Assembly: GCA_021736785.1 (NCBI GenBank)
Contig: JAIPFF010000035.1
Span: 1 to 56,324, forward strand
DNA: 56,324 bases
Direction of reading: 5' to 3'
From: Thiohalocapsa sp.
GTDB taxonomy: Bacteria > Pseudomonadota > Gammaproteobacteria > Chromatiales > Chromatiaceae
A model generated the notes under the pieces. The model saw only the letters and a program-made list of their open reading frames with translations, did not search any database and had not been told where the DNA came from. Each line of letters opens with the position of its first letter. Position 1 is the stretch's first letter. The translations under genes were made by a program, and so were the position numbers. Below, in pieces: positions 35,673-44,102 of this stretch.

Positions 35673-36971
35673 CTAGGGTTTGAAGACGAAATTGAAGTCA
35701 CGGAACATGTCGAGCTCGGCACCGTCGGGCACCGGCAGCGGCGATGCCTTGTAGATGGCCACCACCACGGACTGATCGAACGCGGCATTGCCGCTGCTCT
35801 CGATGACGCGCACGCTGTCCGGCACCACGAACCCGCCGGGCTCCAGGCGCAGGTTGACCACGGTTTCGCGGCCAATGCCGGCGCCGGACGGCCGCAGCCA
35901 GAATTGCCGGATGCGGCTTTGTATCGCCGGCACCCAGCGGCTGGCGACCTGCGCGCGCATCGCCGCCTGTCGCTGCTGCTCGGCGGCATCCAGGGCGCGG
36001 CGCTCGCCATCGGCCGTTTCCAGCGCCCGGCGCATCGCACGCTCGTCGGCCAAACGCTGTTCTTCGGCCTCGCGGCGCTCGCGCTCCTGCATTTCGAGCC
36101 GGCGCTGCTCCTCGAGCTCGGCCTGCAGTTGGCGCTCCAACTCCGCCTCCAGGCGCGCTTCCTCCGCTGCCCGGCGCCGCGCTTGCGCTTCGCGCTCGGC
36201 CTCCTGCTCGGCTTCCCGACGGGCCTGTTCCTGCGCACGGCGCTGAGCCTCCAGCTCGGCCTGCCGGCGGGCCTCTTGCTCGCGGCGCGCCTGTTCTTCG
36301 GCCTCCCGGCGAGCCTGTTCTTCGGCCTCGCGGCGGGCGAGCTCCTCGGCTTCCCGGCGCTCGCGGGCTTCGCGCTCGCGGCGCTGCGCCTCGGCTGCTT
36401 CGCGCCGGCGCTGTTCAGCTTCGGCGCGGCGGCGTTCTTCCTCGGCCGCCCGGCGCGCCGCCTCTTCGGCCACCTGCCGCCGGATCTCGTCCTCTGCCTC
36501 GCGCCTGGCCTGCTCTTCGGCACGGCGTCGCGCTTCTTCCTCGGCGCGCCGGCGCTCCAACTCGGCCTGCCTTTCCAGCTCGGCCTGCCGGGCGAGCTCG
36601 GCTTGGCGCTGCGCCTCCAACTCGGCCTGCCGCTCGGCCTCTCGCCGGGCGGCTTCCTCGGCCGCGATCTCGGCCTGTTGTTGCGGCGTCGGCCCTTGCG
36701 GCTGGGTCTTCGGCGGCTCGGTCTTCGGCGGCTCCGGTGGGGGCTCCGCGGGTGGCTCGTCAGGCGGCGGAGCCGAAGCGCGCAGCGCCTCGATCCGCCG
36801 CTCGATGTCCGGCGTCGCGGCCATCTGCGCTTCGATCATGTTCTCGAAGGCGCCGAGCCGCTCGTTTCGGATCAGCCAGTCGACGCTGCTCAGCATCAAC
36901 ACCAGCAGCGCGACATGCAACAGCACCGACCACAGCAAAGCCTTCGGATAACGCCTGAGAATGCCCCACAT
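35673..36971 (-). CDS. tolA: TolA, inner-membrane coupling protein
   Basis: The product has 432 residues. One N-terminal membrane anchor (LLWSVLLHVALLVLML) is followed by a proline-rich stretch (about residues 70-95). A very long charged helix made of imperfect E-A-R-R-x-A-E-E repeats runs to about residue 330. The C-terminal domain (WVPAIQSRIRQFWLRPSG...) binds TolB and Pal. It spans the periplasm, transmitting TolQR force. The helix repeats are echoed in the DNA as imperfect GC-rich repeats. Confidence 0.93.
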   Translation of the reverse strand: MWGILRRYPKALLWSVLLHVALLVLMLSSVDWLIRNERLGAFENMIEAQMAATPDIERRIEALRASAPPPDEPPAEPPPEPPKTEPPKTQPQGPTPQQQAEIAAEEAARREAERQAELEAQRQAELARQAELERQAELERRRAEEEARRRAEEQARREAEDEIRRQVAEEAARRAAEEERRRAEAEQRRREAAEAQRREREARERREAEELARREAEEQARREAEEQARREQEARRQAELEAQRRAQEQARREAEQEAEREAQARRRAAEEARLEAELERQLQAELEEQRRLEMQERERREAEEQRLADERAMRRALETADGERRALDAAEQQRQAAMRAQVASRWVPAIQSRIRQFWLRPSGAGIGRETVVNLRLEPGGFVVPDSVRVIESSGNAAFDQSVVVAIYKASPLPVPDGAELDMFRDFNFVFKP

Positions 36972-36982
36972 GGCGGCCCCGG

Positions 36983-37423
36983 TCAGCGCGGGCCGTCAGC
37001 CGGCGGGCGCGTCACCAGCCCCACGCTCGGCGCGCCGGCGGCTTGCGCCGCGACCATGGCGTCCACGACCCGCCCGTAGTCGACCGAGGCGTCGGCGCGC
37101 ACCATCACCGGTGTGCCGGGCGCTTCGTCCAGCAGCGGGCGCAGGCGCTCGAACAATAGCTGCTGATCCACGGGCAACAGGTCCGCATCGCCGAGATCGA
37201 CATAGGTGTCGCCGAACTGATCGATGTGGATCACTACCGGCGGCGAGCCCTCGCCGGGCTGAGGCTGCGCCTCGGCCTGAGGCAGGTCCACTTTGACGCC
37301 TTGGGTGATCAGCGGCGCCGTGACCATGAAAATCACCAGCAGCACCAGCATCACGTCGATGTACGGGACGACGTTGATATCGGAGATGGGCCGGCGGCGC
37401 TCGCGGCGCTCTCTGCGTTTCAT
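36983..37423 (-). CDS. tolR: TolR, ExbD-like proton channel subunit
   Basis: The product has 146 residues. One membrane helix (VVPYIDVMLVLLVIFMV) carries the conserved aspartate (Asp in YIDVML) used for proton-driven motion with TolQ. The periplasmic domain follows. The ATG is at 37423, 18 bases behind tolQ. Confidence 0.94.
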   Translation of the reverse strand: MKRRERRERRRPISDINVVPYIDVMLVLLVIFMVTAPLITQGVKVDLPQAEAQPQPGEGSPPVVIHIDQFGDTYVDLGDADLLPVDQQLLFERLRPLLDEAPGTPVMVRADASVDYGRVVDAMVAAQAAGAPSVGLVTRPPADGPR

Positions 37424-37441
37424 GATGTCGATCCGCCTCGC

Positions 37442-38116
37442 TCAGCCCCGGCCCTGGCGCTGCAGCAGGGTAGAGAATTCTTCCATGAATTCCTCGTAGC
37501 GGTTGTTGAGCCGCTCCACCTGGTTGGAATAGCGGTTGAACGCCACCACGGCCGGAATCGCCGCAAACAGACCGATGGCGGTTGCAACCAGCGCCTCGGA
37601 AATGCCCGGCGCCACCAGGGCGAGCGTCGCCTGCTGCACGTTACCCAGTGCGTGAAAGGCGTGCATGATGCCCCAGACAGTGCCGAACAGACCGATATAG
37701 GGGCTGGTGGAGCCAACGGTGGCGAGAAACGGCAAGTTGGTCTCCAGGCGATCCATTTCCCGGCTCAGCGCCACGCGCATCGAGCGCTCGGCGCCCTGGA
37801 TCACCGCCATGGTGTCGTCCGGCTCGATCTTGCGCAGGCGCACGTATTCATTGAAGCCGTTGCGGAAGATCGCCGCGAGCCCGGTGAGCTTCTTCTCTTC
37901 CTGGCCCAACTCGCGGTAGAGCGCGCTCAGGTCGCCGCCGGACCAGAATCGGGATTCGAACTGATCCGCCGCATCGCGTGCCCGGCGCACCACCCGGCCG
38001 CGATCGAAGATCGCCGCCCAGGACAGGACCGACGCGAGCACCAGGATCAACAGCACCAGCTGAACGACGAAGCTCGCGTCCAGCACCAAATCCAGCAGTG
38101 ACAGCTCAGAGCCCAT
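37442..38116 (-). CDS. tolQ: TolQ, ExbB-like proton channel subunit
   Basis: The product has 224 residues with three membrane helices: LLDLVLDASFVVQLVLLILVL near the start, then VGSTSPYIGLFGTVWGIMHAF and ISEALVATAIGLFAAIPAVVAF. It forms the proton-driven motor with TolR that energises TolA. I used the ATG at 38116 (MGSELSLLD); the longer frame start at 38218 lies deep in ybgC. It overlaps the ybgC stop by 11 bases. Confidence 0.94.
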   Translation of the reverse strand: MGSELSLLDLVLDASFVVQLVLLILVLASVLSWAAIFDRGRVVRRARDAADQFESRFWSGGDLSALYRELGQEEKKLTGLAAIFRNGFNEYVRLRKIEPDDTMAVIQGAERSMRVALSREMDRLETNLPFLATVGSTSPYIGLFGTVWGIMHAFHALGNVQQATLALVAPGISEALVATAIGLFAAIPAVVAFNRYSNQVERLNNRYEEFMEEFSTLLQRQGRG

Positions 38117-38537
38117 CGGCGATCTCCGACACAATGACGTCCGGGATGCGCACCGGGCGCATCCGCTCTGCATCCACACAGACGACGTTGACCCCCGCGC
38201 GGCAGCAAACCGCGCCATCCGCGTCGCGCACCACGGTCTGCTCGAAATCCAGGCTGGCGCCGCCGCGTGCGCTCAGTACCACGTTCACGCTGAGCATGTC
38301 GTTGAAGCGGGCCGATACCTTGAAGGCAAGGTCCATACGCCGCACCACGAACAGCACGCCGAGCGTCTCGCGCAACCTATCCTGCTCGAAGCCCAGGGCA
38401 CGCAGCCACTCGGTGCGCGCACGCTCCATGAAATTCAGGTAGGTCGCGTGGTAGACGACGCCACCTGCATCGGTGTCTTCGTAGTAGACCCGCACCGGCC
38501 ACCTGAAGTGCGGCGCGCGATCGGGAGCAGAGGTCAT
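38106..38537 (-). CDS. ybgC: YbgC, tol-pal-associated acyl-CoA thioesterase
   Basis: The product has 143 residues with a hotdog fold. The 4HBT active-site motif is YYEDTDAGGVVYHATYLNFMERAR, of which Asp in EDTDAGG is catalytic. It hydrolyses acyl-CoA thioesters and is the usual first gene of the tol-pal operon. The ATG at 38537 begins the leftward operon ybgC-tolQRAB-pal-cpoB. Confidence 0.93.
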   Translation of the reverse strand: MTSAPDRAPHFRWPVRVYYEDTDAGGVVYHATYLNFMERARTEWLRALGFEQDRLRETLGVLFVVRRMDLAFKVSARFNDMLSVNVVLSARGGASLDFEQTVVRDADGAVCCRAGVNVVCVDAERMRPVRIPDVIVSEIADGL

Positions 38538-38987
38538 CGCTGGAACCGGGGTACAAAAAGTCCACTAGCATATCCGAAGCACGTAAGCGGCGCTCGTTCC
38601 GCTGCATGGAAACCTCGGTTAACAAGAAGTTTTTCGCTCGCGCGGCGCGCGCTCGCGGGTCTTTGTCAGGCGATCTTGCTCATCTGCAACACCGGGGATA
38701 CCCTGGGCCGGGTCACCGGTGAAAAGGCCGCGCCGGCAGTCGCCACCGGGCCGGGCCGGGCCGGGCGTGCCGATGAACGACCGCAAGGCCGAGCCCGCAA
38801 TGCCGCGGCGGCCCTGCCCCAAGTCGAGCAGCCACGGGCGGCCCCGGTCGAAGCCGCGGAGCAGCTTCGACCCCGCTCCGCCTCGGCTCCGGCCTTCGGA
38901 TGCTCGCAGCGCGGGTCCACCGACTCGGCGCGGATGGTCCCTCGACGCGTCGGGCCGACAACGCCACTCGGAGGCGCGAGCCCCCCG
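38538..38987. other. Divergent intergenic region between ybgC and the hydrolase gene
   Basis: These 450 bases should contain the promoter of tol-pal (leftward) and of the hydrolase (rightward). The rightward frame is open throughout (from 38448), and a hydrophobic stretch ALAGLCQAILLIC around 38660-38700 could be a signal peptide if translation began at a non-ATG codon. I see no ribosome binding site supporting that. Confidence 0.4.
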
Positions 38988-39857
38988 ATGTCCGTGCATA
39001 TCTTTTCGGCGACGCTGCCGAGCGGCGATGAAGCCGACTTCTACTTGCCGCGGATCGCGCGCAGCGCGAATGCTCGCCGCGGTGACGGTTTCCCGCTGGT
39101 GGCCTTGCTGCAGGGCGCCTTCGTCGACAAGGCCCACTACGCCGATGTTGCCCGCGGCGTCGCCCGTCGTGGCTTTGTCGTCGTCGTCCCCAACCATTTC
39201 CGCGCCTTCGGCGAATTTCCCGAGCCCGTGCTGCTGAGCGAGGTCAACGTCGTCACCGACGTCTTCGAGGCTGCATGCGATGCCCGCGACGACAGGCGCT
39301 CGCCCCTTTACCGGCTTGTCGACACGGACCGCATGGGCTTGATCGGCCACTCCCTGGGCGGCTCGGTCGGGCTGCACGCCCTCGCCGGCGAAGGTCCGCC
39401 CGGCATCTGCAGTACGCCCACCTACACGCCGCCCCGATCTCTGCGCGCGGCGGCGGTCTACGGCACCAGCCTGTTCGACATCCGCTCCGGACGGCTGATC
39501 GTGCTGAATACGGCACAGGCCGATGTGGCCCTCATCCAAGGCAGCCGGGATGCGATCGCGGCCCCCGACAAGACCCTGCAGAGCTATGCCGCGCTGGCCA
39601 AGCCGCGGGCGCTGATCGAAATCGACGGCGCCAATCACTACGCCCTCTGCAACATCGACAACCCGCCGGGGGCGCCGCCGGATTCCGCCGTCCCGACGCT
39701 CTCCCAACGCGCGTCCGGCGCCTATGCGTGCCGCTGGATCGGACACTGGCTGCGCGCCCGGCTGAACAAGGATCCATGGGCGCGACTGTGGATCGAGCGC
39801 ATGCGCGGCTCGCTCGACGGCGTGGTGAAGGTGAAAGCGGAGCTCAGCGCGCGCTGA
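38988..39857 (+). CDS. Alpha/beta hydrolase (dienelactone hydrolase/chlorophyllase-like)
   Basis: The product has 289 residues. The nucleophile elbow is GLIGHSLGGSVG. A later aspartate (QGSRDAIAAPD) and histidine (DGANHYALC) complete the probable catalytic triad, with an early oxyanion-loop segment LVALLQGAFVD. The start at the ATG at 38988 has GGAGG about 13 bases upstream, a little far. A longer product with an N-terminal signal is possible (see the upstream region). The substrate is unknown. Confidence 0.75.
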   Translation: MSVHIFSATLPSGDEADFYLPRIARSANARRGDGFPLVALLQGAFVDKAHYADVARGVARRGFVVVVPNHFRAFGEFPEPVLLSEVNVVTDVFEAACDARDDRRSPLYRLVDTDRMGLIGHSLGGSVGLHALAGEGPPGICSTPTYTPPRSLRAAAVYGTSLFDIRSGRLIVLNTAQADVALIQGSRDAIAAPDKTLQSYAALAKPRALIEIDGANHYALCNIDNPPGAPPDSAVPTLSQRASGAYACRWIGHWLRARLNKDPWARLWIERMRGSLDGVVKVKAELSAR

Positions 39858-39986
39858 GACCGAGTTTCCGACTTGGCAGAGCACCGAGCCGGTGCGGTAA
39901 GAACCCGCGACGGCGCTTTCTCAATGCGAGCGCCGCGCAAGGCCGCTAGCATGCGTCGCAATCGATTGCTCGAGAGGAGCCCGCCG

Positions 39987-40712
39987 ATGACAGCGCAGCA
40001 ACCGCACCTGACCATCGTCTTCGACAACGAGCCGGGGCTGCCCGAACTGACCACTCTGTGGGGCTTCGCGGCAGTGATACGCGTCGCCGATCGCACCCTG
40101 TTGTTCGACACCGGCAGCAACGGACGCGCGCTGCTGCGCAATATGGCGGCGCTCGGACTCGCGCCGGAAGACATCGACCTGATTTTCCTGTCCCATCCGC
40201 ACTGGGATCACATCGGTGGCCTGGACTCGGTGCTGGAGATGAATTCCCGCGCCACGGTGGCGGTACACGAAGGTTTCTCGAAGCACCTGATCGCAGACCT
40301 GCGGGGGCAGTGCGGCGAGTTGATCGTCGTCGGCGAGGAGTCCGCCGCGCTGGCGCCGGGTGTGCTCAGCACCGGCATGCTCGACAGCCAGCCGCCCGAG
40401 CATGGCATGATCATCGATGCCGGCGGCATCACGGCGGCGATCAGCGGCTGTGCGCATCCCGGTATGGAGCACATCGTCGAGCGCGCCTCGGCTGTGCTGG
40501 GCAAGCGGATCGACTGGGCCATCGGCGGCTTTCACCTGATGTATGCCGATGCGCCGGCCATCGACCGATCGGTGCGCGCATTGCAAGACCTGGGCGTCAC
40601 CCGGGTCGTCCCGACCCACTGCACCGGCGCCCTCGCCCGCGCCGCATTCCGTGAGGCCTACGGCGCGCATTGCCTCGACGGCGGCGTCGGCCGCAGAATC
40701 CTCATACAGTGA
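39987..40712 (+). CDS. MBL-fold metallo-hydrolase
   Basis: The product has 241 residues. The metal motif is FLSHPHWDHIGGL; further ligands are in SGCAHPGMEHI and the late VVPTHCTG. It resembles the dihydropterin/RFA-P synthase-like MBL group (archaeal methanopterin relatives), which is a common annotation and does not prove that activity. The ATG at 39987 has GAGAGGAGC upstream. A REP-like repeat cluster begins directly behind its stop. Confidence 0.85.
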   Translation: MTAQQPHLTIVFDNEPGLPELTTLWGFAAVIRVADRTLLFDTGSNGRALLRNMAALGLAPEDIDLIFLSHPHWDHIGGLDSVLEMNSRATVAVHEGFSKHLIADLRGQCGELIVVGEESAALAPGVLSTGMLDSQPPEHGMIIDAGGITAAISGCAHPGMEHIVERASAVLGKRIDWAIGGFHLMYADAPAIDRSVRALQDLGVTRVVPTHCTGALARAAFREAYGAHCLDGGVGRRILIQ

Positions 40713-40713
40713 A

Positions 40714-40817
40714 CCGCCGAAAGGGGGCAGAGCCCTTTTCCGCGTATTTGACCGCCAAAAGGGGTCAGAGCCCTTTCCCGCTTATTTCGATCCACGAAGA
40801 GGGCTCTGACCCTTTTT
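40714..40817. repeat. REP-like repeat cluster: two direct copies and one inverted copy
   Basis: Unit 1 (40714-40751) and unit 2 (40752-40790) are direct tandem copies of about 38 bases; both contain CAGAGCCCTTT and CGC.TATTT.GA. Unit 3 (40797-40817, AGAGGGCTCTGACCC core) is inverted relative to unit 2 and could pair with it over about 20 bases. The hairpin ends in a T-run, so it may terminate transcription in the rightward direction. This GGGGTCAGAGCCC type recurs in gammaproteobacteria, often with REP-associated tyrosine transposases. Confidence 0.75.
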
Positions 40818-40836
40818 GGACAGAAGGCGTTGTGCA

Positions 40837-41211
40837 ATGGAGTTCTTTTCGACCGTGAGCCGGCCCCTGTCGGCCGAGCAACTGCAGCAAACGCTCACCG
40901 GACCACGGCTCGCCGATTTTTGCGCGTCGATCGACCGGGTTCTGCATTGGCAGGACGAACAGGGGGAAATCTACTGCCTGTGGGGCCAGTTCCGGGTCAA
41001 CCGCGAGTTGATCCGCGACGGCGTGCGCTTCACGCTGCCCTATTGCCCCAACGCGCTGGCTTGGACCGTCACGGCGGACCGCGACAGCGACGGCACCGGC
41101 ACCGTGCTGTTGCACTGCTGCATCAACCGCAGCGAGCACGAGCCCGACTTCATCGAGTCCATCGAGAGCTTCCTAGACGACTGGCGCGCCGGCTTGGAGC
41201 GCCTCGCCTAA
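40837..41211 (+). CDS. Conserved hypothetical protein
   Basis: The product has 124 residues, starting MEFFSTVSRPLSAEQLQQTL. It is soluble, with Cys residues in FCASID, IYCLWG, PYCPNALAW and LHCCINR that might bind metal or be incidental. The ATG at 40837 has GAAGG upstream. Its 3' end overlaps the convergent GspF-like gene by 39 bases. I do not recognise the family. Confidence 0.65.
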   Translation: MEFFSTVSRPLSAEQLQQTLTGPRLADFCASIDRVLHWQDEQGEIYCLWGQFRVNRELIRDGVRFTLPYCPNALAWTVTADRDSDGTGTVLLHCCINRSEHEPDFIESIESFLDDWRAGLERLA

Positions 41212-42177
41212 GCCGGCAGGCAGCTGCGTCATGAAGCCGCCGGCGGTCATGCCGCCGGCGATCCAGCCAGCGGCGAGCACGTAAGCGATACGCGGCAGCC
41301 AGGTGGCCACCGTGTCTTCCAGCTCGGAGAGCTCCGTGCGCTCCAGCGCCGAGATCCGCACCAGGGTGGCGTCGAGCGAGCCGGAAACTTCGCCGGCCTG
41401 CAGCAGTCGCCACGAGCGTTGGTCCATCAGCGGGCACTCGGCAAAGGCGCGGTGCAGCATCTCGCCGCGCTCCACCGCCGCGTGCAGGCGCTCGAACGCA
41501 TGCCGCGCCGAACGGTTTGGCGGCACCGCGGCGGCGGTCCGCAGTGCCTGCAGCGCCGGCACGCCGGCTTCGATCAGCATCGATAGCGCATCCAGATAGA
41601 CGACGCGGTTGCGGCGCAGCAGGATCTTGCCGAGCACGGGCAAGCGCAGCAGCATGGACTCGATGGCTTCGCCGGTGTCCGTGGTCTTGATCAGCGACCA
41701 AGCCTTGATCAGCACCAACAGTGCGCCGAGCACCGATGCCACCGGGCCGAGCGCTGCGAGCAGGTAGCCGAGCGTGTCGATCTCTCCGGCGAAATAGGCG
41801 GGGAAGGGGCGCACGAACGCCGCCAGAACAAAAACGAGCACCGGCAGCAACAGCTTGCTCTTCAACCGGCGCCGCCTGCGATCGGCGCCGCCGTGGCGCT
41901 CGGCGAGCTGCCGATAGGCCTGCTCGACTTTGCCGCCGCTCGCCGCGGCGTCGACGACCGCCCGATCCAGGGGATCGAACAACCCGGCGCGGGCACCGAT
42001 CTCGCCGATGCCTCGGCCGCGCGCGGCTAGCCGGGCGGCCGCCTGCAGGGCAGACTTGCGCCGAGGCGGCGCATCCGTCGACATGGTCCGAAAGGCTTGC
42101 TCGGGGGGCAGTCCGGCGCGCTCCAGCGTCGCCAGCTGCTGGAAAAGCTCCGCCATCCAACGGTGATCCGACTGCAT
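41173..42177 (-). CDS. Type II secretion system F-domain membrane protein
   Basis: The product has 334 residues with two GspF-type domains: MAELFQQLATLERAGLPPEQAF at the N-terminus and YLDALSMLIEAGVPALQALRTAA in the second half. Three to four membrane segments separate them. GspF/PilC proteins are the inner-membrane platform of type II secretion and type IV pili, normally beside a GspE/PilB ATPase. None is seen nearby, so this is an orphan copy of unknown partner. The ATG is at 42177. Confidence 0.82.
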   Translation of the reverse strand: MQSDHRWMAELFQQLATLERAGLPPEQAFRTMSTDAPPRRKSALQAAARLAARGRGIGEIGARAGLFDPLDRAVVDAAASGGKVEQAYRQLAERHGGADRRRRRLKSKLLLPVLVFVLAAFVRPFPAYFAGEIDTLGYLLAALGPVASVLGALLVLIKAWSLIKTTDTGEAIESMLLRLPVLGKILLRRNRVVYLDALSMLIEAGVPALQALRTAAAVPPNRSARHAFERLHAAVERGEMLHRAFAECPLMDQRSWRLLQAGEVSGSLDATLVRISALERTELSELEDTVATWLPRIAYVLAAGWIAGGMTAGGFMTQLPAGLGEALQAGAPVV

Positions 42178-42341
42178 TGCTCCGGCCTCGCTCGCCCCGA
42201 GAATTTGCGCACCAGCCGCCCGCTACGGCATCGCCCTGTACACGGCTCTTCTGGATGATGATCGGCATCGGCGCCGGGCTGCACGGCATGCAGGTAAACG
42301 ATCGGAGCCATTCGAGCAAGGGCCGTGACCGGTTTTTCGGC

Positions 42342-44102
42342 TCAGCCGTTTTTCGGCTCGGCCATTTTTCGGCTCGCCGGGGCGGCCGCGGGCGCCGGCG
42401 CCAATACGCAGCGGTTACGGCCCTCCGCCTTGGCCCGGTAGAGCGCTTTGTCGGCGCGCTCGACCAGCGTGCTCACCGTGTCGCCGCAGCTGAACTGCGC
42501 GATGCCGATACTCAAGGTCACGTGCCCGACCGGCGCAAAATCGATCGCGGCGACGTGCCTTCGAATGCGCTCGGCGAAGTACTCCATGCCCTCGCCGCCG
42601 GTCTCGGGGTTGAGCACCAGGAATTCTTCGCCGCCCCAGCGGCCGAACATATCGTTCACGCGCAACACCTTGGACACCTCGCGGGCGATGGCGACAAGGA
42701 TCCGGTCGCCGACCTCGTGCCCGTAGCGGTCGTTGATGCGCTTGAAGTGGTCGACGTCGAGAAACAGCATCGAACAGGGGCGATCGTAGCGGCGGCAACG
42801 CGCGAGCTCGTGATCGAGGGCATCGCTCAGGGCACGGCGGTTGTACACGCCCGTGAGCCGGTCGGTGTTCGCAAGTCGCTCCAGTTCGCGATTGCTGTTT
42901 TCCAGCGCGCGCGTGCGCTCGGCAATCTTCGATTCCAGGCTCTCGTTCAATGCCTGGTAACGACGCAGCAGGTCATGAATCTCGGCATTGGCATCGCGGA
43001 AGCGGATCGCGGCGCGGGTGAGCTCGCCGATCTCGTCGTTGTGGGGGCTGCGGAAGGTGATCGGCGCCTCGGAACCGGCCGTCAGCTCGGTGAAGGTCCG
43101 CGTGAGGGCGCGGATCTGCTCCGTGACACCATGCGCCATGATCCGCCCCGTCACCAGCACGATCAGGCTGCCGCAGAGCAGCAGCAGGATCAGCGCCACG
43201 CTGTAGCGCTCGAGCGTGTGCTCGATGCGGTCCCGAGCCTGATCAATGGACTGCGCGATCTGCTGCTCGAGACGATCGGCGAGCACCTGCATCTCGTGGG
43301 CGTCGGCTGCCATGACGACGTTGACCAAAAACAGGTAGGCGCGCGAGCGCTGCAGCAGCTTTGCCTGCACATCTTCCAGCGCCGCGAGCGCCGCTTCGAG
43401 CTCGGCGCGGAAGTGCATCGGCGCCGTGTCGTGCAGTTGCGCAAGTGCGGAGCGCGCGCCATCGAACTCGGCCATCAGATCGCCATAGGGCAACACGTCC
43501 GCCGTATAGAGCAACGCCCCGGTGGCGTTTTCGATCGATTGCACATGCTGTCTTATGGCGTAGAAGGCTTCGGCGCCGGGCGCATCCGGCGCAAGCTCCC
43601 CGGTATCGGGCAGCAGATTGCGGACCCGCGAGAGCGCGGAAGCAAACTGTGTATCGATGGCATCGACCAGCGCGAGCCGCTGCTCGACGGCCTCGGAAAA
43701 CGCGTCGTTGAAGCCATCGAGGTGCTCAAGCAGCAGCGCGAGACGCTCACCGCTGCCCGTCCCCGCGCACCGCCTCTCGAGACAGTCGGATAGCGATTGC
43801 CGAAGCGCCGCGTAAGTGCGCGTGACCTGATCGGCACCGGAGGCGTGGTTCGACGCAACGAAACGGTGCGCGTCGAACTGCATGGAATCGACGCCGGTGC
43901 GATAGCTGCGAACGGCAGCGAACGCATCCTCCAATGCCATCAAGTCGTCGAAGTGAGCGCGCGTTACCTGCGTCATGGCGGTGGCGGCAAGCCCCACCGC
44001 CAGCGCCAGCAGGACAGTCAGATAGACCGTCAGCGTGATACGCCGGCGCAGCGGGAACCAGCGCGCTGCCAGCGGGATGCGGCTGCGCTCAGGCGAGGAC
44101 AA
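42342..44102 (-). CDS. Membrane-bound diguanylate cyclase with HAMP domain
   Basis: The product has 586 residues from a TTG at 44102 with GGAG five bases upstream; an ATG at 44183 is the alternative. Two membrane helices flank a large helical periplasmic sensor domain (about residues 20-345). A HAMP domain follows (GRIMAHGVTEQIRALTRTF), then a GGDEF domain with GGEEF at residues 490-494. An RVND product-inhibition site lies five residues before it. It should make cyclic di-GMP. It overlaps the upstream binding-protein gene by 14 bases, suggesting a functional pair. Confidence 0.85.
   Translation of the reverse strand: MSSPERSRIPLAARWFPLRRRITLTVYLTVLLALAVGLAATAMTQVTRAHFDDLMALEDAFAAVRSYRTGVDSMQFDAHRFVASNHASGADQVTRTYAALRQSLSDCLERRCAGTGSGERLALLLEHLDGFNDAFSEAVEQRLALVDAIDTQFASALSRVRNLLPDTGELAPDAPGAEAFYAIRQHVQSIENATGALLYTADVLPYGDLMAEFDGARSALAQLHDTAPMHFRAELEAALAALEDVQAKLLQRSRAYLFLVNVVMAADAHEMQVLADRLEQQIAQSIDQARDRIEHTLERYSVALILLLLCGSLIVLVTGRIMAHGVTEQIRALTRTFTELTAGSEAPITFRSPHNDEIGELTRAAIRFRDANAEIHDLLRRYQALNESLESKIAERTRALENSNRELERLANTDRLTGVYNRRALSDALDHELARCRRYDRPCSMLFLDVDHFKRINDRYGHEVGDRILVAIAREVSKVLRVNDMFGRWGGEEFLVLNPETGGEGMEYFAERIRRHVAAIDFAPVGHVTLSIGIAQFSCGDTVSTLVERADKALYRAKAEGRNRCVLAPAPAAAPASRKMAEPKNG

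Noticed and set aside
38448-38987. Long N-terminal extension of the alpha/beta hydrolase
   Set aside because: The frame is open by GC bias and runs into ybgC; no start signal supports it, though a short signal peptide remains possible.
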